From assembly GCA_021817945.1 (NCBI GenBank), contig JAKAFL010000030.1, positions 1-49,700 of the forward strand: a stretch of 49,700 nt of DNA. The letters are read 5' to 3'. A program made the translations under genes and the position numbers. Below are positions 43,091 to 49,700 of the stretch, piece by piece; position 1 is the first letter of the stretch; each line of letters starts with the position of its first letter. The DNA is from a bacterium. Lineage in GTDB: Bacteria > Verrucomicrobiota > Verrucomicrobiia > Limisphaerales > UBA11358. Below the pieces are notes generated by a model. It was not told the origin of the DNA and searched no databases. It worked only from the letters and a program-made list of their open reading frames with translations.

Positions 43091-43329
43091 GGCGGAGCTG
43101 TCGGCGCATCCCCGTGGCGGGCTGTAACGACGGCGACAACAAAGCCCAAGGGCATAAGCGCCGTCGCCCGGAGGGTTTTCGCTCCCAAGCCGGTTTGGCG
43201 TTGTTGCCCCCCGGTCGCAGACCCGCGCGGGGTATGCTTCCTCGTCTCGCCTACATACCGGCTTGGTCAAGGAAAGGCCGGTCTCGGCATGCAAAGGCTG
43301 GCTGTTTTGCTAGATGTGCGCATGTTGGG
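43091..43329. other. Unassigned region between repeat families
   Basis: About 240 bp that reads on the minus strand as an open but unrecognised, Pro/Ala/Arg-rich frame. It contains GC-rich stretches and looks like eroded repeat material continuous with the fragment to its left. I do not call a gene. Confidence 0.35.
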
Positions 43330-44328
43330 GGCGCATCCCAGCTTTTGGGCTGGCGAAGGTGGCGCGGAGGAAAAGTGAAGAGGTTGGTTTGAAACCATTT
43401 CCAGCCTCGAAGGAATGGGCCATTTCAAGCGCATCCACCAACCCAGCGCCTCTGGTTTCCTCGCCCCGCCAGCGGAGCGCGGGGAGAGGATTAAGGAGAG
43501 GGGGGATCGCAAACAGCCAGCGCGATAAATGAGCAATCTCATTCTCCGAAAGATCAGTATTACCCCTCCCCAGCCCTCCCCATCAATGGGATTGATGGAG
43601 AGGGAGAAAGAGGCGGTAGGTTCAATAGGGTTTTAAACCATTTCGAAGGTCGAAGGTAATCGCCCTTTCAAGCGCACGCAACAGCCCTGCGCCTCTGGTT
43701 TCCTCGCCCCGCCAGCGGAGCGCGGGGAGAGGATTAAGGAGAGGGGAGAATCGCAAACAGCCAGCGCGATAAATGACCAATCTCATTTTCCGAAAGATCA
43801 GCGTCACCCCTCCCCGACCCTCCCCATCAATGGGATTGATGGAGAGGGAGAAAAAGGCGGTGGGTTCAATGGGGTTTTAAACCATTTCGAAGGTCGAAGG
43901 TTATCACCATTTCAAGCGCACTCAACAGCCCTGCGCCTCTGGTTTCCTCGCCCCGCCAGCGGAGCGCGGGGAGAGGATTAAGGAGAGGGGAGATCGCAAA
44001 CAGCCAGCGCGATAAATGACCAATCTCACTTTCCGAAAGATCAGTGCCACCCCTCCCCGGCCCTCCCCATCAATCAGGATTGATGGAGAGGGAGAAAGAG
44101 GCGGTGGATTCAATAAGGTTTTAAACCATTTCGAAGGTCGAAGGTAATCGCCATTTCAAGCGCACGCATCAGCCCTGCGCCTCTGGTTTCCTCGCCCCGC
44201 CAGCGGAGCGCGGGGAGAGGATTATGGAGAGGGGAACTCGCAAACAGCCAGCGCGATAAATGACCAATCTCACATCCCGAAAGCTCAGCGTCACCCCTCC
44301 CCATCAATGGGATTGATGGAGAGGGAGA
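43330..44328 (+). repeat. 243/244-bp tandem repeat, array 2 (about four units)
   Basis: The CCCTCCCCATCAAT palindrome recurs at 43567, 43811, 44054 and 44298 (spacing 244, 243, 244), giving almost identical units in the same orientation as array 1. A head module (GCGCATCCCAGCTTTTGGGC...) precedes the first unit. The tail sequence CTCAAAAACCGAGATGCGACCC at about 44381-44405 resembles the sequence after array 1 (CTCAAAAACTGAGACGCGCC), so arrays have a defined end. GCATGTTGGG occurs at both borders (43320-43329 and 44406-44415). No gene. Located upstream of lysS. Confidence 0.93.
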
Positions 44329-44471
44329 AAAAAACACTGGGTTTGCGGAGGTTTTTGAAATTGGAACGGCCGGGGAAGACTTGCTCAAAAACCGAGATGC
44401 GACCCGCATGTTGGGTGGGTCTCACCTTTTGCGTGCGCTGCGGCTCATTTATGTTAGAATGAAGATTCCAA

Positions 44472-45935
44472 ATGGAAGATACAAATTCATTGATAGAACA
44501 GCGGCTGGCCAAGCTGAAATCGCTGGAGAGCAAGGGAATCTTTCCCTTCCAAAACAAATTCACCCCGGGCATCGGCGCCGGGGAAGCGCGAGCGCAGTTT
44601 GAAAGCGGCGTGCTGGCCGAGGAAACGTCCGTGGCCGTGGCGGGGCGCATCACGGCTCATCGGGACATGGGCAAATCCATGTTTATTGATGTGCGGGACC
44701 AAAGCGGGCGCATTCAGGTTTATGCCCAAAAAAACACCCTGGGCGATGAACTTTTCAACGTTTTCACCCATTTGGACCTTGGGGATTTCGTGGGGGTGAA
44801 AGGAACGCTGTTCCGCACCAAAACCGGCGAACCCAGCGTCAAGCTTCAATCGTTTGTGATACTCGCCAAAGCCCTGCGCCCGCCCCCGGCCAAATGGCAT
44901 GGCCTTGAGGACACGGAAATAAGGTACCGCCAGCGGTATCTGGACCTGATCGCCAACCAGGATGTGAAAAACGTCATGCTTAAGCGCAGCGACATCATCC
45001 GCCGGATCCGTGAATTTTTCCATGATCGCGGCTATGTGGAGGTGGAAACACCCGCCATGCAAGCCATACCCGGCGGCGCGGCAGCCCAACCCTTCAAGAC
45101 CTTTCACAACGCGTTGGGATGCGAGTTCTACCTGCGGATCGCCCTGGAACTTTACCACAAACGCCTGCTGGTGGGGGGCATGGACAAATTATTTGAAATA
45201 GGGAAAAACTTCCGCAATGAAGGCCTTTCCCGGCGGCATAATCCTGAATTCACCATGCTGGAAGCCTATTGCGCCTATGGAGATTACGCGACCATGATGG
45301 AGACGGTGGAATCGCTCATCACCACCGTGGCACAGAAAGTCCTGGGAACACTGCAAATCCAGCATCGCAATGAAGCCGGCGAAGTGACGCGAACGATTGA
45401 CCTGACCCGTCCGTGGAGACGCGCGCGATACAAGGATTTGCTTTGTGAAAAAGCGGGGGCCGACTGGTTCATGGTTTCCCCCGCAGAACGACGCCAGCGC
45501 GCGCACGACTTGGGAGCGGAGATAAGCCGGGACCATGAGGATTTCGAAGTCACCGGCGCGGTTTTTGAAAAGCTCATTGAACCCACGCTCGTGCAACCCA
45601 CCTTTGTGACCCATCTGCCCCGGGAACTGGTTCCATTGGCCAAGCCCAGCGTGGAGGATCCCTCCACGGTGGAGGTGTTTGAATGCTGCATCAACGGCCA
45701 GGAAATTGCGCCCGGGTACACGGAACAAAATGATCCCATAGCTCAACGCGCCACGCTGGAACACCAGGCGGGAGGCGAACAGCAAAAGCTGGACGAGGAC
45801 TTTTTAATAGCCCTGGAGCATGGCATGCCGCCCGCAGGCGGGATCGGCATTGGAATAGACCGGCTGTGCATGATGCTTTTGGGACAGGAAAGCATTCGAG
45901 ACGTTATTCTATTTCCGCAGCTCAAACCCAAATAA
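44472..45935 (+). CDS. lysS: Lysyl-tRNA synthetase (class II)
   Basis: This 487-residue class II enzyme charges tRNA-Lys. An N-terminal OB-fold (VAGRITAHRDMGKSMFIDVR, GRIQVYAQKN) binds the anticodon; the catalytic core shows motif 1 region (VEVETPAMQAIPGGAAAQPF), motif 2 FEIGKNFRNEGLSRRHNPEF and motif 3 GIGIGIDRLCMMLLG. Length is typical (about 490-505). It starts at ATG 44472; the tandem array ends about 140 bp upstream. An ABC-F gene follows 54 bp after the stop and may be in the same transcript, pairing two translation-related functions. Confidence 0.97.
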   Translation: MEDTNSLIEQRLAKLKSLESKGIFPFQNKFTPGIGAGEARAQFESGVLAEETSVAVAGRITAHRDMGKSMFIDVRDQSGRIQVYAQKNTLGDELFNVFTHLDLGDFVGVKGTLFRTKTGEPSVKLQSFVILAKALRPPPAKWHGLEDTEIRYRQRYLDLIANQDVKNVMLKRSDIIRRIREFFHDRGYVEVETPAMQAIPGGAAAQPFKTFHNALGCEFYLRIALELYHKRLLVGGMDKLFEIGKNFRNEGLSRRHNPEFTMLEAYCAYGDYATMMETVESLITTVAQKVLGTLQIQHRNEAGEVTRTIDLTRPWRRARYKDLLCEKAGADWFMVSPAERRQRAHDLGAEISRDHEDFEVTGAVFEKLIEPTLVQPTFVTHLPRELVPLAKPSVEDPSTVEVFECCINGQEIAPGYTEQNDPIAQRATLEHQAGGEQQKLDEDFLIALEHGMPPAGGIGIGIDRLCMMLLGQESIRDVILFPQLKPK

Positions 45936-45989
45936 CCCAACCTTGCCGCCATGCCCCTGCAACCGTGCAGGAATGGCCACCCTTGTCGC

Positions 45990-47825
45990 ATGCTCACATT
46001 TGCAGGTCTTTCCAAGTCGTTTGGTGGAAAACAGTTATTCGATGAAATATCGCTCAACCTTTCAAACGGGGAGCGGGTGGCCATCGTGGGTCCCAATGGA
46101 GCGGGCAAATCCACCCTCATTAAGATCATCCTCGGGAGGGAAGAGCCGGATGCCGGGACGGTGACGCTGATGCGAGGCACCCGGGTGGGCTATCTGCCCC
46201 AGGAAAGTGAACCTGCGGGAGATGAAACAGTGCTGGACATTGCCATTCCCCACAATCTGGAGCACGACGGTCATTTTGTGGCCAGGGTCAAACAGATGCT
46301 GAACAGCTTGGGGTTCAAAACATCGGATCATCATCGGCCGGCGCGTGAATTATCGGGGGGCTGGGTCATGCGCGCCCACCTGGCCCGGTTGCTGGCTGAG
46401 GAGCCGGACCTTTTGCTTTTGGATGAACCCACGAATCATCTCGATTTGGAAACACTGATCTGGTTTCAGGAATTCCTCCAGGATTATCCCGGGTCCATAC
46501 TCTTGATATCGCACGATCGTGAATTTTTAAACCAGCTCTGCACGCATATTGCCGAGCTTCGCCAGGGGAGCCTGCTGCGGTACACGGGAAATTATGAAGA
46601 TTACCTGCGGCAAAGAGCCGAGACGGAGGCCACCCTTGTGGCCACGGCCAAGGCGCAGCAGCGGGAGATTGACCGGATGCAATTGTTTGTGGACCGGTTT
46701 CGCGCCAAAAACACCAAGGCGGCCCAGGCCCAGAGCAAACTCAAGCAAATTGAAAGAATCAAGGCGGAGCGCGTGGAGGTGCCCCAGGGGCCTGAGGCCA
46801 CGGTGGGATTTCACTTCCCGCAACCTGCGCGCAGCGGCCTGCGGGTCATTCAACTGAACCAGGTCCGGTTTGGATATGGCAGCCACATTATTTATAACCG
46901 GTTGGATTTTGAGGTGGAACGCGGCCAACGCATCGTTTTGGTGGGACCGAACGGGGCGGGCAAATCCACCCTGCTGAAACTGCTTGCCGGGGTTTTGGAA
47001 CCATTGGAGGGAACCCGCACCCTGGGTCACAACGCCAGCCACGGGTATTTTGCCCAGCACCGCGCCGCCATGCTTAACCCGCGTCATACAGTGCTCCAGG
47101 AAGCGCTGGACACGCCCCAACGGGTGACGGAACAATCTGTTCGCAATGTGCTGGGAAGTTTTCTTTTTCGAGGCGACGACGTATTCAAGCCCGTCAGCGT
47201 GCTGAGCGGGGGCGAGAAAAGCAGGTTATCCCTGGTAAAACTCCTCCTGAATCCACCCAACCTTCTGTTGATGGATGAACCGACCACCCATTTGGACATG
47301 GCCAGCGTGGATGCCCTGGTTGCCGCGTTGAAACAATTTGAAGGCACGCTGGTTTTTATCAGCCATGACGTTCATTTCATTCGCGCCCTTTCCACCCATG
47401 TGATCCGGGTTGAGGCAGGGCAACTGCGCCATTTTGGCGGCGGCTACCAGTATTACCTGGATAAGACAGCACAAACAGCCCGCGCTGCCCTGACCAGTTC
47501 GAGCCTGGCTCCAACCCCGGCGCCCGCACGCCAGGAACCGGTCGTGGACCGGAAGGAGCAAAAACGCCGGGAAGCCGAGGCCCGCCAGGAGCGGTCACGG
47601 CAAAGAAACGCCGTTCAGCAGCGCATTCGTGAGTTGGAAAAAGAAATCGCCACCCTGGAGTCCCAGCAAAAGGAATTGACCGCAGAACTGGAAAAGCCCG
47701 AGAACTACTCCGGAGGTCGAGCCATCCAAATCAACAGGGAATTGCTCCACCTCCATGACCGGCTCCCGGAATTAACTTCGCAATGGGAGGCCGCGTCTGT
47801 GGAGTTGGAAGCCCTGAAGGCCTGA
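45990..47825 (+). CDS. ABC-F family ATPase
   Basis: This 611-residue protein has two ABC ATPase domains in one chain and no membrane segments: Walker A GPNGAGKST twice, signatures ELSGGWVMRAHLARLLA and VLSGGEKSRLSLVKLLL, Walker B LLLLDEPTNHLDLE and LLLMDEPTTHLDMA. Between them is the charged helical linker (RFRAKNTKAAQAQSKLKQIE), and a C-terminal coiled coil (RIRELEKEIATLESQQKELT) follows. ABC-F proteins act on the ribosome as translation factors or in antibiotic tolerance; the C-terminal coiled coil resembles Uup/ABCF3-like members. I start at ATG 45990 (MLTFAGLSKSFGG) rather than 45951, since the extra residues are unlike the family. Confidence 0.93.
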   Translation: MLTFAGLSKSFGGKQLFDEISLNLSNGERVAIVGPNGAGKSTLIKIILGREEPDAGTVTLMRGTRVGYLPQESEPAGDETVLDIAIPHNLEHDGHFVARVKQMLNSLGFKTSDHHRPARELSGGWVMRAHLARLLAEEPDLLLLDEPTNHLDLETLIWFQEFLQDYPGSILLISHDREFLNQLCTHIAELRQGSLLRYTGNYEDYLRQRAETEATLVATAKAQQREIDRMQLFVDRFRAKNTKAAQAQSKLKQIERIKAERVEVPQGPEATVGFHFPQPARSGLRVIQLNQVRFGYGSHIIYNRLDFEVERGQRIVLVGPNGAGKSTLLKLLAGVLEPLEGTRTLGHNASHGYFAQHRAAMLNPRHTVLQEALDTPQRVTEQSVRNVLGSFLFRGDDVFKPVSVLSGGEKSRLSLVKLLLNPPNLLLMDEPTTHLDMASVDALVAALKQFEGTLVFISHDVHFIRALSTHVIRVEAGQLRHFGGGYQYYLDKTAQTARAALTSSSLAPTPAPARQEPVVDRKEQKRREAEARQERSRQRNAVQQRIRELEKEIATLESQQKELTAELEKPENYSGGRAIQINRELLHLHDRLPELTSQWEAASVELEALKA

Positions 47826-47882
47826 AGTGCTGACCCGCTTTTGACCCTGCTGGCCCAACGCCCTCGGCGGGGCCAGGGAGCG

Positions 47883-48905
47883 TTATTCCTCCAAAGCCCC
47901 GAGTTTTTTCTCCCAGTGCGCCACTTTGCGGAGCAACTCCGGCAACCTTTGCATGGCAATGACAATTCGCTTGGTTTGCTTGTCAGGCTGTGCCGGAGCG
48001 CCCAGCCAGGTCTGCCCATCCGGAATGTCATGCATCACCCCGGATTTGGACCCCACGGTCACATGGCTGCCAATTTTGAGATGCCCCGCAATCCCCACCT
48101 GGCCAGCCAGGACCACGTAGTCACCCATTCGCGCGCTTCCCGCAATGCCCACCTGTCCGCATAAAATGCAGTGCTCGCCTATTACCACGTTGTGGGCAAT
48201 GTGAACCTGATTGTCAATTTTTGTGCCGCGCCCAATCGAGGTGGCTCCCAGGGCGGCACGGTCAATAGTGACATTGGCTCCAATCTCCACATCATCGCCA
48301 ATCTGCACTATGCCAATCTGGGGAACTTTGCGGTGAATGGCACCATCCAACACATAACCAAAACCATCCGATCCAATCACCGTGCCCGAGTGAACCCGGA
48401 CTCGCTCCCCCAGTTTTGATCGCGCATAGATGGTGACATTGGGAAACAAATTCACCTGCGCGCCCAATTCCACTTCAGACCCGATGAAAACCTGGGATTG
48501 AAGCACGCACCGGGGTCCGATCACGGCCCGCTCACCGACATGGCAGAAAGGGCCCACGTGGGCCGTGGCATCAATCTGTGCGGAAGGGTGAACCACAGCG
48601 AGGGGATGGATTCCCGGCACATGGGTTGGCTCTGGAAAAAAGTGCGCAACGGCGCGGGCAAATGCCACACGCGGATTGGCGACCTGGATCAGGGCCTTCG
48701 CACCCTGGCGGGCGCCCCTGGCGGTGATCACAGCCGTGGCCGCGCTGTTTTCCGCCGCCGCCAGGTAGGTTTCATTCTCCGCAAAAGTCAGGTCACCCGG
48801 GCGGGCCTGGCTGGCAGGGGCAAAACCAGTGAGGGTGGCAGCCGCATCCCCCACGACCTCGCCATCCAACATCCGGGCCATTTCAGCAATCGTCAAGACA
48901 GGCAT
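47883..48905 (-). CDS. lpxD: UDP-3-O-(3-hydroxyacyl)glucosamine N-acyltransferase
   Basis: This 340-residue enzyme adds the second acyl chain in lipid A synthesis, so the cell makes lipopolysaccharide. The N-terminal domain (residues 1-100) binds the uridine. A left-handed beta-helix of hexapeptide repeats follows (IGPRCVLQSQVFIGSEVELG; NQVHIAHNVVIGEHCILCGQ with the catalytic His in IAHNVVIG; VGIAGSARMG). The C-terminal helix ends KKLGALEE. Length and motifs are standard. lpxA, lpxB and fabZ, its usual neighbours, are not here. It is convergent with the ABC-F gene (57 bp gap). Confidence 0.96.
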   Translation of the reverse strand: MPVLTIAEMARMLDGEVVGDAAATLTGFAPASQARPGDLTFAENETYLAAAENSAATAVITARGARQGAKALIQVANPRVAFARAVAHFFPEPTHVPGIHPLAVVHPSAQIDATAHVGPFCHVGERAVIGPRCVLQSQVFIGSEVELGAQVNLFPNVTIYARSKLGERVRVHSGTVIGSDGFGYVLDGAIHRKVPQIGIVQIGDDVEIGANVTIDRAALGATSIGRGTKIDNQVHIAHNVVIGEHCILCGQVGIAGSARMGDYVVLAGQVGIAGHLKIGSHVTVGSKSGVMHDIPDGQTWLGAPAQPDKQTKRIVIAMQRLPELLRKVAHWEKKLGALEE

Positions 48906-49017
48906 TTGCGGTGATCATACGCATAAAGGGCTTCAATTCCAATCCCAAAAGGCCCGGTCAAAAGAACCGCTTGCGCAGGAAAACCGCCGCGGCAGGGGAT
49001 GAAAACACGGAGGAATG

Positions 49018-49422
49018 TCAACGGCCCGCAGAAGCCTTTGCTTTGAAGACCAGAACGCCCCTCCATGCATCATGATGCAGGATAACCAGATAGATTTCCA
49101 ATGCGGCCACAACTGTGGCCATTGGCAACCCGCCCGGGGCCAGGTAAAGGTGAAACAAGATGATGTTGGTCAAAACCGGCGCCAACAGGACCAAAGCCAG
49201 CGGCACAAAACGATTCAACAGCAATAACACACCCGCTGCGGTTTGGGTGCTGAAAATCAATGGAATCATGTAATGAGTGCGAACCAGGGCCGCAAAAAAA
49301 TCCTGGGCTTCCGAAGTCATGGCATCCTTGGGTTGGGGGATGAAATGAAAGAATCCATTCAGCCCAAAGACGAAGAAGACAAGGCCCAACAAAACCCGCG
49401 CCAGAAGATGGACGTATCGCAT
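49018..49422 (-). CDS. DoxX-like membrane protein
   Basis: This 134-residue protein has about four membrane segments (VHLLARVLLGLVFFVFGLNG, MIPLIFSTQTAAGVLLLL, FVPLALVLLAPVLTNIILFH and TVVAALEIYLVILHH). The RVLLGLVFFVFGLNGFFHFI start with a Gly-x-x-x-F/Phe pattern is characteristic of the DoxX/DoxX-like family. It is a different member from the one at 4553: low similarity, and the helices are arranged a little differently. It may act in membrane redox or be a simple structural membrane protein; unknown. It stands alone, minus strand, between lpxD and an unidentified gene. Confidence 0.75.
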   Translation of the reverse strand: MRYVHLLARVLLGLVFFVFGLNGFFHFIPQPKDAMTSEAQDFFAALVRTHYMIPLIFSTQTAAGVLLLLNRFVPLALVLLAPVLTNIILFHLYLAPGGLPMATVVAALEIYLVILHHDAWRGVLVFKAKASAGR

Positions 49423-49614
49423 GGTTAATGGATGCCCTTTTGATTCATTGCAGGCAATCTCAAAATCAGGGCAAACTCGGCATGTTTTCGAGGAGAGGAA
49501 TGAAATGGGCGGTTCGGATGCTGGCAGTTGCAGTGTGAAGACAGTCTGCTGTTTGCAATCGTTTAAGGGTGCGCGCGTTGACTCACGGCTAAATGTTACT
49601 TTGGGGTGGGCCCG

Positions 49615-49700
49615 TCAGGAGTTCGTTGCCTCACGATTCAGGTTACCGAGGACAGTGAAGAAGTTTTTGAGTTTGCGTTCAATGTTTTTCTTCAGTTCAA
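49615..49700 (-). CDS. C-terminal end of an unidentified protein
   Basis: A minus-strand frame enters at the right edge and ends at the TGA at 49615-49617. The 27 visible residues read ELKKNIERKLKNFFTVLGNL then NREATNS, a charged amphipathic helix. This looks like a protein end but is too short to identify. Confidence 0.35.
   Translation of the reverse strand, partial: ELKKNIERKLKNFFTVLGNLNREATNS

Noticed and set aside
43330..44328. Small protein-coding genes within the tandem arrays
   Set aside because: The frames encode Pro/Ser/Gly-rich peptides, change with each one-base length variation, and share no recognisable domain.

Overview
The window looks like a chromosomal stretch from a Gram-negative member of the Verrucomicrobiota, probably the Pedosphaera/Limisphaera side of the phylum. 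This is an inference from protein style: TPR plus glycosyltransferase-9-like fusions, secreted proteins ending in an Asp/Asn-rich calcium-type repeat and a YRV-like tail, an anaerobic sulfatase maturase, a GH16 glucanase, and LpxD, which implies lipid A. No 16S rRNA gene or other decisive phylogenetic marker was compared.

Layout. 0-2.1 kb: 5' part of a REP-associated transposase (RAYT) and a hipBA-type toxin-antitoxin pair. 2.4-7 kb: a TPR/glycosyltransferase-like protein, a secreted YHS protein, a DoxX-like membrane protein and an unusual DedA membrane domain fused to an ATP-grasp ligase. 7-10.8 kb: a giant secreted astacin metalloprotease with a beta-helix repeat region. 11-14.5 kb: an HD-domain protein and ileS, preceded by about 1.3 kb without genes that contains a convincing promoter, a highly structured putative RNA and an intrinsic terminator. 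15.8-20.6 kb: dnaA, an ABC ATPase, a Ycf46-like AAA+ ATPase and an Fcy1-type cytosine deaminase. 20.5-21.1 kb: tRNA-Arg(UCU) and tRNA-Leu(GAG). 21.6-25.6 kb: GH16 glucanase, an outer-membrane barrel and a small membrane protein. 26.4-29.5 kb: ispF, a small unknown gene, a C26 amidase and an NtrC-type regulator. 29.7-37.5 kb: M3 oligopeptidase, Cu+ P-type ATPase, sulfatase maturase and an ABC exporter. 37.7-43 kb: SGNH hydrolase, uvrC, a YkgJ-type protein, a DUF6941-like protein and purC. 44.4-49.4 kb: lysS, an ABC-F ATPase, lpxD and a second DoxX-like protein. The tail of an unidentified gene enters at the right edge.

Most genes are housekeeping or stand-alone; only short runs look co-transcribed (hipB-hipA, ileS-HD, C26-NtrC, uvrC-ykgJ, lysS-ABC-F).

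The most distinctive content is non-coding. One family is a 162-bp palindromic element with terminal inverted repeats and AT-rich 5-bp target duplications: three full copies, two copies of 414-415 bp carrying a nested 251-bp element at the same internal site, and degenerate copies. It sits between genes and usually just upstream of a gene. A second family is a 243/244-bp tandem repeat in two arrays (about 25.8-26.4 and 43.3-44.3 kb) with solo fragments elsewhere. Together with the putative RNA upstream of ileS, these are the best candidates for undescribed biology here.
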